Source: an uncultured Clostridia bacterium (GTDB taxonomy: Bacteria; Bacillota; Clostridia; Christensenellales; DTU072). Taken from it: DNA of 64,000 nt. This document shows, one piece after another, positions 54,883 through 64,000 of this stretch (the first letter of the stretch is position 1; each line of letters begins with the position of its first letter). The stretch is from the NCBI GenBank assembly GCA_944363505.1, contig CALVUD010000002.1, positions 62,001 through 126,000 of the forward strand. Reading direction: 5' to 3'. The notes under the pieces were generated by a model. It was not told the origin of the DNA. It worked only from the letters and a program-made list of their open reading frames with translations, and did no database searches. The translations under genes were made by a program, and so were the position numbers.

Positions 54883-55730
54883 CTGCCTTTCCTCCGCGGT
54901 TTATAGTAAAAATAGTCTTTCGGATAGTCTTCCCTGACCAGTCCGAGTATTTCGTAATAAGATAAAAACGCCAGCGTCAGATAATACGTAACGATCGCGC
55001 TGTTCAGAACGGATTCGACGACAAGCGACGCCCAGCGGTTGCCCGCCACGCCTACCGCGAACATTATCGCAAAGCATACCGCCATCGGCACGACGACGGC
55101 TCCGAGCATTCTATAGAAAGTTTTCCCCGAAGCGCCCGAGCACGCCGCGGTAAACGCGTTGAAAGAATTGAGCCCGTTAAAGGTCATATATGGCAAATAC
55201 ATGATCCCTATCGACATCAGCGAAGCCACGGCAAAATACGCCAGTATCAAAAACGCCACCGAAAGTATCGCCGACAACGCCACGTTCAAAGTGCCCTGAG
55301 CCAAAAGCATCAGCGCCGTCGCGACGACCTTTACCATAAGCACCGCGACGGCATAAGCGAACACCGCCTGCAACACCGGAATGAATCCTTCGTTGAAATC
55401 GCGGAAAACTCCCTTTATCCCGAAAACGCCCACGCGCAGACTGCGGGAGATCACCGTCGACGAAACAGACATAAAAAATAGCATCAGTATAAACGCCGCG
55501 GCTATTCCGACTCCGGATACACTTGCGGGAACGGCGCCAAAAAACGTCCAGGCGTCCGCATAAGAATCCCCGCCCGCGGTGTACCCCTTGAGCCAGCCGT
55601 ACAAAGCTCCGATCGGGTTTGCAAAGGACATCGCTATGCCGACAGGCAGACTCAGCAGAAAGAGTACGATAAATCTCTTGCCTTTTTCGAGCTTGAACAA
55701 ATATTCGGTTGTAACAGAAAAGTATTTCAT
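54879..55730 (-). CDS. Polytopic membrane protein, unknown, paired with its downstream neighbour
   Basis: The protein has 283 residues from the ATG at 55730; TTG at 55754 is an alternative start but is only 2 nt from its GGAG. About six helices follow a short cytoplasmic N-terminus (MKYFSVTTEYLFKLEKGKRF). It ends in a basic tail (KPRRKGR). No known family. It lies between the 635-residue surface protein (42 nt away) and its paralogue-like neighbour with a 4-nt overlap, so it is most likely cotranscribed with both. A role in placing or anchoring the neighbouring surface proteins is possible but unsupported. Confidence 0.68.
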   Translation of the reverse strand: MKYFSVTTEYLFKLEKGKRFIVLFLLSLPVGIAMSFANPIGALYGWLKGYTAGGDSYADAWTFFGAVPASVSGVGIAAAFILMLFFMSVSSTVISRSLRVGVFGIKGVFRDFNEGFIPVLQAVFAYAVAVLMVKVVATALMLLAQGTLNVALSAILSVAFLILAYFAVASLMSIGIMYLPYMTFNGLNSFNAFTAACSGASGKTFYRMLGAVVVPMAVCFAIMFAVGVAGNRWASLVVESVLNSAIVTYYLTLAFLSYYEILGLVREDYPKDYFYYKPRRKGR

Positions 55731-55772
55731 TTTTTTATTCCGCACACGGAGCAAAACTCCGTTCCAAATTAA

Positions 55773-57680
55773 TTAAAGTCTTGTTTGGGTTTCGTCATCC
55801 CCGTCTTCGGGTTCCGAAACTTCCGTTTTCGGTTTTTTCCGTATAATGCCCTTCTTGTATAAGACAATAACGCAGACCGCGCCTAAGGCTACGAACGCCA
55901 CGACGCCGAGAGCTATCCACAACGCCGTAAGATCCTTTTTAGGATCGCTTACCCTGACGAGGAACAATTCGCCGCTTGCCGAATCCAGCGAAGTTATCAT
56001 GAATCCAGCGCCGTTTAAAAACGGAGCGTTTGCGTATTCGCCGTCAAGCGCACGCACCAACCTGTATTCGGAGTCCGAACCGAAGTCGATCCTGAGTTCA
56101 ATAGCCGAATTCAATCCGTCGTCGGTCAACGCGACTCCGTTGAGTTCCGTAGTAAAACTCAAACGAACGACCTCGCCTTTACATCCCGCCGCAGCCAGAA
56201 CCGCGGCGCTGACCGAAGAATCCGAAGGCATCACGGCGACGGTTATTTTAAGTTTCGCCTCGTCCCCGCCCAGGCTCTTTACCGCGTCGGCAAGGTTATT
56301 CGAAGAAAACGCGGCGTCAATGAGGTCGGCGTTGGCTACGTCTATCGAGGAGGTAGCCTTGTTCGAAGCTATCGCGGCGGTAAAACGATTATAAACACCG
56401 TTCACGAACTCCCAGTACATTTTGTAAAGAGTATCCTTGTCGGTGCCGTCCCTGAACGCAAGCGTCAGATTCGCGAACGCGGAACTGACCTGCTCGTAAA
56501 GCGCGGCGTTTACCTTGTCGCCGTCGGAGTCGGGCGCGTATTCGAGGATTTTCCGGGAATACTCCGTAACGTTACTTTCGACGTTTACCGTTACGGGATT
56601 ACCCGAAGCGGTATACCCTATTATATCGTAGGCGGGATCCGTCTGTATTTTTACGCGGTCGTCGGAGAGAAGTCCTATCGCCGAATTCGCAAGCGAATCC
56701 ATCGTAAAATAATAATAGTATCCGTCCTCAACTATGTCGAAGGTCATCGTATAGCTTCTGACCAGCGTCGAGGTCAGCGACACGCTGGTAACGGTGTGAT
56801 CGGCAAGGAATTGTTCGATGTCCTCGGCTTCGACCGATTCACCTTCTCCCGCTTCGTCGCCGACGACGGAGAGTTTTTCGTCAAAGCGCAGTATCCATAT
56901 ACCCGCGATCCCGGAACACGCCGAGTAAGGCACGCTGGCGGGGAAATTGTCGTTAAAGGTAACTCTGACCCTGTATGAACGCAATCCGTCGTCCGAGGTC
57001 GAGAGCAATCCGCTCATCAGTCTGCCGTAGGCGTCGGCTTCTGGTTCGGGATGACGGTAGTCAATGCAATCGACGACCTGATTCGCGTTAAGACTCATCG
57101 CTTCGCCGCCCCCGCCGAGTTCGGCGTATACCAGCAGTTCCCCGCTGACGCCGACTGTTACCCTGAAGCGTTTTCTGCCGTCGGAAAGCGTGCCGATCGC
57201 TTCCCAGCTTATCGGATAAAGCTCGCCCGTACTCAGACTGCCGTCGGTATACTCGCGGTTGTTTCCCGCGTTTCCGTCGTAAAGCATATAGGGAACCCCG
57301 TCTATTTCGTTATCCCCGCGTATGCCCCATACGTCTGCGTTCAAGTCGAGGTCGTAAGCGACATATATCTTTTCCGCGTTCGCGGGCAAGGTGATACTGT
57401 ACGTCGCGCCGCCCAGAACGTAAGTTTTTCCGTCCACTTCGTTCCAAAGCCCGCCCTGATGAAATCGTCCGTACACCGTGTTCCCGCCTTCTTCCGCCGT
57501 CACGTCCTCGATGACTATCGCGCCGCCGCCCGAGCCGACGTCGGAGGCGTTATCGGCTTTTGCCGTCAGCCCCGAGGCGGAAAACAACGCCGTCAAAGCC
57601 ACTATCGCGAACGCCGACAGCGCCGCGATCAAAACCGTGCGGCGCTTAACTTTGTCCGATTTGGTTTTTAATATCTCCAT
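55773..57680 (-). CDS. Exported surface protein with C-terminal membrane anchor
   Basis: The 635-residue protein has an N-terminal signal segment (about 15-40, LIAALSAFAIVALTALFSAS followed by GLTAKA), a long beta-rich ectodomain, one C-terminal membrane helix (about 587-607) and the tail KKGIIRKKPKTEVSEPEDGD. No catalytic motif is found. The tail motif KKGII(K/R) also ends the unlinked LRR protein. GAGGAAAGGA precedes the ATG, which overlaps the giant upstream gene by 13 nt. Probably a partner or co-displayed protein of the giant. Confidence 0.75.
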   Translation of the reverse strand: MEILKTKSDKVKRRTVLIAALSAFAIVALTALFSASGLTAKADNASDVGSGGGAIVIEDVTAEEGGNTVYGRFHQGGLWNEVDGKTYVLGGATYSITLPANAEKIYVAYDLDLNADVWGIRGDNEIDGVPYMLYDGNAGNNREYTDGSLSTGELYPISWEAIGTLSDGRKRFRVTVGVSGELLVYAELGGGGEAMSLNANQVVDCIDYRHPEPEADAYGRLMSGLLSTSDDGLRSYRVRVTFNDNFPASVPYSACSGIAGIWILRFDEKLSVVGDEAGEGESVEAEDIEQFLADHTVTSVSLTSTLVRSYTMTFDIVEDGYYYYFTMDSLANSAIGLLSDDRVKIQTDPAYDIIGYTASGNPVTVNVESNVTEYSRKILEYAPDSDGDKVNAALYEQVSSAFANLTLAFRDGTDKDTLYKMYWEFVNGVYNRFTAAIASNKATSSIDVANADLIDAAFSSNNLADAVKSLGGDEAKLKITVAVMPSDSSVSAAVLAAAGCKGEVVRLSFTTELNGVALTDDGLNSAIELRIDFGSDSEYRLVRALDGEYANAPFLNGAGFMITSLDSASGELFLVRVSDPKKDLTALWIALGVVAFVALGAVCVIVLYKKGIIRKKPKTEVSEPEDGDDETQTRL

Positions 57681-60600
57681 TTGCGCTTCCTTTCCTCAAT
57701 CTGCGCCTTCACCTTACGTTTGTACGCTTCCTCTACGGAACCGGAATTCTCTCTCCAGCCGTAAATCTTTCTCGCGCCCTTGGAAACGCGCTTGCGTTTT
57801 CTGATCGGCGCTGTGATGAATATCACTATCGCTCCTAAGATTATTATGGCTACTACCGCGATAACGATTATCACCCAGTACGGGAAGTCGTTTGTATAGA
57901 ACACTATCTCGCCCGAAGAATTGGCATAGAAAGTGATATAATTACCCTCTCTGGTAAAGCCGGTAACGTCCGCGAGATTTCCCAATCCCTCCACGACAAG
58001 GTTCTTGCATTCGAGGTATTCGTCGGGGATCCTGACATAGAACTTCACGCGGTCTTTCAACACCGTGGTCAGCCCGTTCTCCTTGATCTCTATTACCTGA
58101 ACGGTGGCTTTCTGTCCGAACAGCCTGGTAAACAAATTGGTCGCGTTCACGGTATCGTAAATCTCCGAGAACGACACCGTGATATTCGAACTGAAGCCGC
58201 CCTCGCTGGTTATGTACGAATCGGTCGCGGGATCCCTGACGGTATTGGTGCTGATGGTGGCGCTGAGAGCGTATACGGGTTCGCGCAGCGTATAGTTGCC
58301 TGCGTGCAGACCGCTTAGCGACCAGCCCGTCAGAATTACCTGATGCGTTCCCACTTCGGACACGCCGCCCTTGGTCGTGGCGGTTAGATGCAGGGTTACT
58401 TCGTCCCCTACCAACACGCCGCCGAGCGTGCCCGTAACCTCGATGTCGGGCAATCCGTCGTATGCCTTGCCGTAAGCTCTAAGATTCTCTATAGAGATCT
58501 CTTTGGGCAATATCCTGAACGTCGCGCGCTGGGTCGTGGGCATATAGTTCGAATCCACGACTTCCGCCGTTACCGTGTATTCGCCTACCGCCGTGGGCAT
58601 TACGTTGGTGTCGTACCCCTCGAACCTGACCACAACGTTCACGCCTGCGGGCGAAGTTACCACGGTGGGCATTGTAACGGAACCGTAAATCTGGGTCGAC
58701 AGCGACGTATGGTCGAAGCTTATCGACGAAACCGTTCCCCTTCTGATCGAATAAGAAATGGACGCGCTCTCCGCCGCCAGATAATAATTGGCGTCGTCCA
58801 TGGTGGCAACTGCGACATAGTCGGCGACTGCGGAAGGTACCGACAGGCTTCCGGAGGAACCCGTCGGATCGGCACCCGCGGGATAATAATAGACCAGTAT
58901 CCTGCTTTGCAGCGAAGTAAGCTGCGATTCGTCGCCGGGCAACATATCCTCGCTGTTGATCCTGGGTACAACCGGAGATGTGCTGCCGTAATAATATACG
59001 TAGCTCTCCGTCAGCGAAGTCGTGCCCTCGTGTACGATATAATAACTCAGTCCGAGCGGACGCTTGGTTATCGTTACGACGTAGCTTACTTCGCCCTCGT
59101 AGTTTTTATCGGAAATACTCGCCTTGAACGGATATGTGCCGACTACGGGCACCGAGGACGCAAAGTCAGCGAAAGCTTCGTCGTTGATCACCGTCATATT
59201 TGCGGGACTGGTAGTGAACACGGGCGAGGTTATAGCGTCGCCGTAAACGAAATTCGTGTTACCCGCGACATAGATCGTTGCCACGGTCTTTATCACTTCC
59301 ACGCTCAGCGTTCCGTAATACGCGTCATAGTTTGCCGAATCGTTCGGCTCAAACTTGAATTCCACGCCTTCGTAAACGCCTACGTCGCCCAGAACGATGC
59401 TCGGCGTTACATAAGAGAACGTACCCGAGACCGCGCCTTTACCGCTGACGTAAACCATACTGCCGCCCGAGAACGTGCCGCTTGAAAGCGACGCACCGTA
59501 TCTGACAGCCGAAGCGGAAGGCATTTCGGACAATCCGACCAGAAGCTTGGCTTTCTGAATAGTGAATTCGGCGTCGGTTTCGCCGACATAATTGGGATCG
59601 GTGATCTCGACGTGGATACGGTATACGCCTGCGTCTATAGCCTGATAAACGGTGGCGCCCGCCGCGTTGGTCAGAGAGTATCTGAACGAAAGAGTACTGT
59701 TCAACGCGGGTATCTGATGTTCACCGTTATAAGTAAGCAAGTTAGTCAGAAGCTCTAAGCTGACGGGAGACTTATTTACGGTAACGGTCGCAAGGCATTG
59801 TACCGAAGAATAATTGCTGCTGTCGGGTACGAATATCATCGTCACGCTGTGTCTGCCGACCTCAGGTTTCAAAGACGGATCCGAGAACGTGAAAGTCCCC
59901 TTTACTTCGCGGCTGTTTGACAGAGCCACACCGCCCGTAACGCGCGAACTGCCGAGATTGCTGCCGTAAATAATGTCGGAGAGCGACGGCACGGATTCTA
60001 TGGTTACCGCAGCCGCGACTATCGTTACCGTGGCGGAAGCGCTTCCCTGATAATTGACGTTGTCGATTTCCACGACAACGGTATAGGTACCGATGTTTCC
60101 GGGGAAATATCCCGACTCGAATCTGTTGCCCGTAGTCGGATCGATATAATAAAGTTTATAATCTTTCGAAGTAAGATTGTTGGAAAGACTGACCTGGATG
60201 AGGGACTCGTAACCGCCCGAAGCGTTATATTCGAAGGTGTACGACGACGATCCCGACAGATAAATGAACGTAGCGGTCGCGTTACGCTTGTATACGACGT
60301 ACTCGAATTCCCTGCTGCCCGTATAATAATCGTTGCCTGTCAGGGAAACGACCACCCAGTAACTGCCGGCATTGGCGGGTTGCAATGCGCCGTAAGAAGT
60401 CGTGCGGTCAAAACTCAGATATTCTACGGTTACGTATGCGTCGTCGACGTCGTAGCCCTCCACCGTGACCTCGAGCGGAATATCCTCGGCATAAGTCTTG
60501 TGATTGCCGCTTACTCTTATATAGTCGCTAAGGTCGAGTCTTTCTATAGTATAGTCGAAAGTGAATCTGCCGAAATACGTTCCCATGTGGTACAATCCGT

Positions 60601-63600
60601 TTTCGGAGATTTTGCCGTTTTCGAATATTTCAACGGTTACGGTGTATACGCCCGCCGAAACCATGTTCGAAAAGTCCGGAGCAATTTCCACGCCGTCCTT
60701 TTTAAGAGATACCAGCTTGTAATCGTCATATCTTAGAACGTATTCGGAGCCTATCGCAACCAGTTCCAATGCCTCCATGTCCGCGGGAATGCCGTCGTAA
60801 TATTTCCCGGAGGAATGATTTGCTTCCGTCAGTTCGGTATATGCGAACACCCTCAACGACAACACGTCGCCGGAAACGCCGGCTTCGGACAGCACATAGT
60901 TGGGATGCGAGAATCTGACTTCCGCAGTAACGCCGTCCAGGTACCCGCCAGCCTTGAATTCGGTAGCCGAACCCGTAGTTTCCGTAACGGTATATTCCAC
61001 GCCCTCAACGGGATATCCTTCGGCGTCCACCGCTCTGAACACGATATGTACGCTCGCGGGCGCTAACTCGGCGCCCGTGAAAATGTACGCGAACGCTTCG
61101 ATACTCATCGGCGCGCGGTCGATGACGGGGATAACCTTTCCGCGAGTTACGTTATATGTATCGTAATACTCCTCGAAAGGCGTGAATACGTATTCCACCG
61201 CCTCGCCGACTCCGGGAACAAAGTCGGGATCCGCCCATGCGACGGTGCCTATTCCGTAAGCCGCGGACCCGTCCGCCAAAGTTATGCCTATATCTTTGAG
61301 GCTGACCCCGTATCCCGCCGACGACGCGCCGCCGGGATAAGTCAAAATCACGGAAGCGCCCAGGTTGTCCACGGGAGTTTTGTTAACCATCACTTTCAGA
61401 GTGGCGTAAACGCTCACGTATCTGTCCTGATCCGTAGGCTCGAACCATATGCCGACGTAGTTTTCGTTGGCTTTGTCAAAAGTTATTTCTCCGCCTTCTA
61501 CGTCAAGGACCCATTTACCCGAAACGGTGGCGTCGCTTGAGCCGCGGTAAGCGAAAATACTGTTGGAGTAGATATTGCTTACGGTGAACGGCTGCCCGGC
61601 GGGATAAGTGCTTTCGATAACGTAATCGGAGCCGTTATGATATATATAGCTGATACCGTCCAGTTCCAGTCTGGGCGCGCATTTTTCGACGCGCAGCGTA
61701 AGGTCGCGGATCTCTCCGCTTTCCGCGTTCACCACGCCCGAATAATAACCGCCGTAATTGGAATCGTTCACCTCGGCGGTAACCACGTATTCCCCGACCT
61801 CGACGGGCGCGACAGAAGAATTGTCGTAAAATACGCTGACGGAAACGGTTCCGTACTCTTTCATTATCAAAGCCAAACCTTCGTCGTTCAGTTTCGCGCG
61901 TACGTTGACGCCGCTGCCCGAATATTCTCGTTCGATATAGTATCCGAATTCGTCCTCGAGGATTTCGGCGTCGATAACGATGTACTCGCTCAAATCCTTT
62001 TTTATCACGTTGACGTTGGCGCTCACGGTGTTGGGAAGGAAGTTCTGAGACTCCGGACGGAACGTTATGTCCACGCTGTAAATCCCTACCCTGTATCCGC
62101 TGATATCCGTGCCGTCGGCAAGAGTGAACACGCCTTTGACCGCCGCTCCCGTGGTTTCGAACACAACGGTAACGTTCTCCAGCCGCGACTGCAAAATAGC
62201 GTTGACGTCTTCGACGGAAGTATTGAACGGCACGTCCACCAAACCCAAAGAAGTCATGATCCTGACGGCGGCAGGCGTAACGGTAAGCGTAGTGCGACCC
62301 TCTCCCGAATAATTTGGATCGGTCAGCGTTACGGTAACTTCGTATTCGCCCGCGTCAACGGGAACGCCCGCGATTTCGACGCCTTCAGCAAAATATTTAT
62401 ATTCCGCCGCGGTGATGTTGTGCGGCAATTCGATCTTGCTCGCAAGCGATATTTCGGAACCCGTGTATCCGTAGGAATATCCCGCTTCGGGGAAGGAGAA
62501 TACCACGGCGTAAGGTTCTATCGTCATAACGCCGTCGTAGCTCCATTCCGACAGACCGTTTTCGGTATAAACGATTTTGACGTTATAACTGCCGGACTCG
62601 GTCGGTACCGCATACGAATACACGCCGTCTATTTCGTACTTGACGTCGTATGCGGGAGACGGATGCGACAAAACGTCGGGATTGTATATCGGGTAAACCG
62701 CTTCTATCCGCATGGTGGTGTCCGGCGGCGCATATGTTTGCAGCGCGTTCCCAATGCCCGCAACGTCCGGGACGATCTGAACGAAGCCCGAACTCATTCC
62801 GACGAGCGCGTAGTTTTGTTCGTTCAGTTCGACCTTGACGATGTATCTGCCGATGTTGACGGGAGCAAAGCTCATTGTCGCGCCCGTATAATACGAATAG
62901 GACACTTTATAAGCGAAATTGGAAGTGTCTATACCCGTAATAGGCTCGTCGGTAAACCCGAATACCGGAACAAACGAATATGCCGATCCGTTATATTTTT
63001 GCTCGAGTACGGCATATGTGCCGGTATCGGGAACCAGTTGCTCGACGCTTACGGACGAGGGCGAAATAATGACCGAAACGCTCTTTTCGCCGCAGAATCT
63101 GTCGTTGTCTTTCACAACCGCGGTTACTACGTATTCGCCCGCGTTCTTTACCTCGCTAACGCTCTCGGAGCCGAAAAGTTTTTCGTAAACGAACGTTGCC
63201 GTAAACACGTCGCCCGCCACTTCGTCGGCATACGACGCGGTTGCGACGATGTCCGAACCGACGCGGTCGCGGTTATTGAATACGAACGACAAAACGTCGT
63301 CAGAATCTTCGTCCGCCGCGATGACTATCGAAGAGGATATGTCTTTTCTGGTTACGACGAGCCTGTAATCGCTTTCGAACGGACGGAAATTCCTGTAATA
63401 AGAATCTGCGTCTGCGGCAGGCGTGAACCTTACGAGCGTGTTGCTTAAGCCGCTTTCGTCGAATTCGTTTACGGGTAACGCCACATATGAAGAGTATTCC
63501 GTGCCGCTTTCGTCGACGTAATATACGGTGAACGTGCCGGTGAAGGAACTTGCGACGCCGCCCGCCGGAGCATGCGTCAAGGATACCGAGCCGAAATCGA

Positions 63601-64000
63601 CCGAAGCGATGTCGTCCAGATATTCTATCGAAGCTTCGGGCAGACTGCCGAGCGCGAGGTTCAGTTCGGCTTTTATGACGAAATAAACTCCGAACGCTTC
63701 ACCCGAATAATTATCGGTATTGATATTGACCAGAACGTAATATCTGCCCGCTTCGGTGGCGCCGTTCATGGTAACGGCAACATACTCCTCGGCAACGCCG
63801 TCCCCATCCGAATCGTATTCGAATATCTCCCCGTCGCCGACATAGCCTTCGGGCTTTAATATATAATAGGTAAAACTGATCGTTACGCTGTCGGAGGGAA
63901 CCGCGTCGGGAATTTCTCCCTCGTGAACGGGTACGGGCAATATCGTAACATCGGGATTGTCGTATCTGGTTCCGAACGTTCTGTAAACCGCGTCGCTAAG
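57668..64000 (-). CDS. Giant MBG/Ig-like repeat surface protein, 5' end beyond the window
   Basis: About 2,110 codons are visible and the frame is still open at the right edge, so the start is outside. The ectodomain is a chain of roughly 80-95-residue MBG/Ig-like modules, each with a strand pair ending in G-x-Y-x-V-x-V-x-x-x-D-x-N-Y-x-G (for example AGEYEVTVTLTDPNYSGEGR, VGEYTVTAEVVDSNYMPTTQ). A distinct, non-repeat domain precedes the membrane helix (DFPYWVIIVIAVVAIIILG), and the cytoplasmic tail is basic (RKRKRVSKGARK, QIEERKRKWRY). It has no LPXTG. Likely adhesin or envelope fibre. It heads the visible part of the surface-protein operon. Confidence 0.88.
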   Translation of the reverse strand, partial: LSDAVYRTFGTRYDNPDVTILPVPVHEGEIPDAVPSDSVTISFTYYILKPEGYVGDGEIFEYDSDGDGVAEEYVAVTMNGATEAGRYYVLVNINTDNYSGEAFGVYFVIKAELNLALGSLPEASIEYLDDIASVDFGSVSLTHAPAGGVASSFTGTFTVYYVDESGTEYSSYVALPVNEFDESGLSNTLVRFTPAADADSYYRNFRPFESDYRLVVTRKDISSSIVIAADEDSDDVLSFVFNNRDRVGSDIVATASYADEVAGDVFTATFVYEKLFGSESVSEVKNAGEYVVTAVVKDNDRFCGEKSVSVIISPSSVSVEQLVPDTGTYAVLEQKYNGSAYSFVPVFGFTDEPITGIDTSNFAYKVSYSYYTGATMSFAPVNIGRYIVKVELNEQNYALVGMSSGFVQIVPDVAGIGNALQTYAPPDTTMRIEAVYPIYNPDVLSHPSPAYDVKYEIDGVYSYAVPTESGSYNVKIVYTENGLSEWSYDGVMTIEPYAVVFSFPEAGYSYGYTGSEISLASKIELPHNITAAEYKYFAEGVEIAGVPVDAGEYEVTVTLTDPNYSGEGRTTLTVTPAAVRIMTSLGLVDVPFNTSVEDVNAILQSRLENVTVVFETTGAAVKGVFTLADGTDISGYRVGIYSVDITFRPESQNFLPNTVSANVNVIKKDLSEYIVIDAEILEDEFGYYIEREYSGSGVNVRAKLNDEGLALIMKEYGTVSVSVFYDNSSVAPVEVGEYVVTAEVNDSNYGGYYSGVVNAESGEIRDLTLRVEKCAPRLELDGISYIYHNGSDYVIESTYPAGQPFTVSNIYSNSIFAYRGSSDATVSGKWVLDVEGGEITFDKANENYVGIWFEPTDQDRYVSVYATLKVMVNKTPVDNLGASVILTYPGGASSAGYGVSLKDIGITLADGSAAYGIGTVAWADPDFVPGVGEAVEYVFTPFEEYYDTYNVTRGKVIPVIDRAPMSIEAFAYIFTGAELAPASVHIVFRAVDAEGYPVEGVEYTVTETTGSATEFKAGGYLDGVTAEVRFSHPNYVLSEAGVSGDVLSLRVFAYTELTEANHSSGKYYDGIPADMEALELVAIGSEYVLRYDDYKLVSLKKDGVEIAPDFSNMVSAGVYTVTVEIFENGKISENGLYHMGTYFGRFTFDYTIERLDLSDYIRVSGNHKTYAEDIPLEVTVEGYDVDDAYVTVEYLSFDRTTSYGALQPANAGSYWVVVSLTGNDYYTGSREFEYVVYKRNATATFIYLSGSSSYTFEYNASGGYESLIQVSLSNNLTSKDYKLYYIDPTTGNRFESGYFPGNIGTYTVVVEIDNVNYQGSASATVTIVAAAVTIESVPSLSDIIYGSNLGSSRVTGGVALSNSREVKGTFTFSDPSLKPEVGRHSVTMIFVPDSSNYSSVQCLATVTVNKSPVSLELLTNLLTYNGEHQIPALNSTLSFRYSLTNAAGATVYQAIDAGVYRIHVEITDPNYVGETDAEFTIQKAKLLVGLSEMPSASAVRYGASLSSGTFSGGSMVYVSGKGAVSGTFSYVTPSIVLGDVGVYEGVEFKFEPNDSANYDAYYGTLSVEVIKTVATIYVAGNTNFVYGDAITSPVFTTSPANMTVINDEAFADFASSVPVVGTYPFKASISDKNYEGEVSYVVTITKRPLGLSYYIVHEGTTSLTESYVYYYGSTSPVVPRINSEDMLPGDESQLTSLQSRILVYYYPAGADPTGSSGSLSVPSAVADYVAVATMDDANYYLAAESASISYSIRRGTVSSISFDHTSLSTQIYGSVTMPTVVTSPAGVNVVVRFEGYDTNVMPTAVGEYTVTAEVVDSNYMPTTQRATFRILPKEISIENLRAYGKAYDGLPDIEVTGTLGGVLVGDEVTLHLTATTKGGVSEVGTHQVILTGWSLSGLHAGNYTLREPVYALSATISTNTVRDPATDSYITSEGGFSSNITVSFSEIYDTVNATNLFTRLFGQKATVQVIEIKENGLTTVLKDRVKFYVRIPDEYLECKNLVVEGLGNLADVTGFTREGNYITFYANSSGEIVFYTNDFPYWVIIVIAVVAIIILGAIVIFITAPIRKRKRVSKGARKIYGWRENSGSVEEAYKRKVKAQIEERKRKWRY

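Noticed and set aside
61637..63448. 603-codon open frame on the plus strand
   Set aside because: It lies wholly antisense to the giant repeat protein, has no ribosome binding site and no recognisable domain. It is a composition artefact of the repeats.

Overview
The window reads as chromosome of a Gram-positive, clostridia-like Firmicute, probably an uncultured gut-type lineage. The main evidence is gene order. The stretch yicC-rpoZ-coaBC-priA-def-fmt-rsmB-rlmN-rsgA-rpe / spoVM-rpmB / asp23-fakA-recG is the classic Firmicute cluster, and it includes a 27-codon spoVM gene, so the organism is, or descends from, an endospore former. Most genes have strong AGGAGG-type ribosome binding sites and consensus sigma-A promoters. 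Nearly everything is on the minus strand. The only plus-strand genes are a MurG-like transferase, rpmB, spoVM and an LRR surface protein. There is no rRNA, tRNA, IS element, prophage or CRISPR array.

Layout. 1-9355: one long translation/glycolysis run transcribed leftward from a perfect promoter: an L20-type leader with attenuator, infC (AUU start), rpmI, rplT, terminator, then a SpoU methyltransferase, yebC, proA, an ATP-dependent and a PPi-dependent phosphofructokinase in tandem, an Fn3-like membrane protein, typA and a truncated membrane protein. 9436-14024: lipase, GLUG-type lipoprotein, thrS. 14148-16473: MurG homologue convergent with a surface protein. 16572-20564: asp23, fakA, recG. 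20811-21194: rpmB and spoVM. 21242-31879: the housekeeping cluster, starting with an AIR-synthase-like gene. 31928-37109: dgt-pcrA-ligA. 37486-41289: an A+T-richer accessory patch with an LRR/EF-hand surface protein, a lipoprotein and a membrane protein. 41462-51270: esterase, heterodimeric ABC exporter, transglutaminase-like lipoprotein, metallophosphoesterase, RlmD. 51424-52737: pheA preceded by a Phe-rich leader peptide and a complete attenuator. 52752-64000: LarA-like protein, two polytopic membrane proteins and two cell-surface proteins, one a giant MBG/Ig-repeat protein that runs off the window.

The most notable observations are: (i) a textbook 1:2/2:3/3:4 phenylalanine attenuator upstream of pheA whose leader peptide appears to be leaderless; (ii) three transcription units (pheA leader, AIR-synthase-like gene, esterase) in which a near-consensus promoter sits exactly 6 nt before the start codon and no Shine-Dalgarno is present; (iii) spoVM; (iv) the infC leader with AUU start; (v) omission of prpC-prkC, gmk, remA and thiN from an otherwise conserved cluster; (vi) a large surface-protein locus with membrane-anchored tails.
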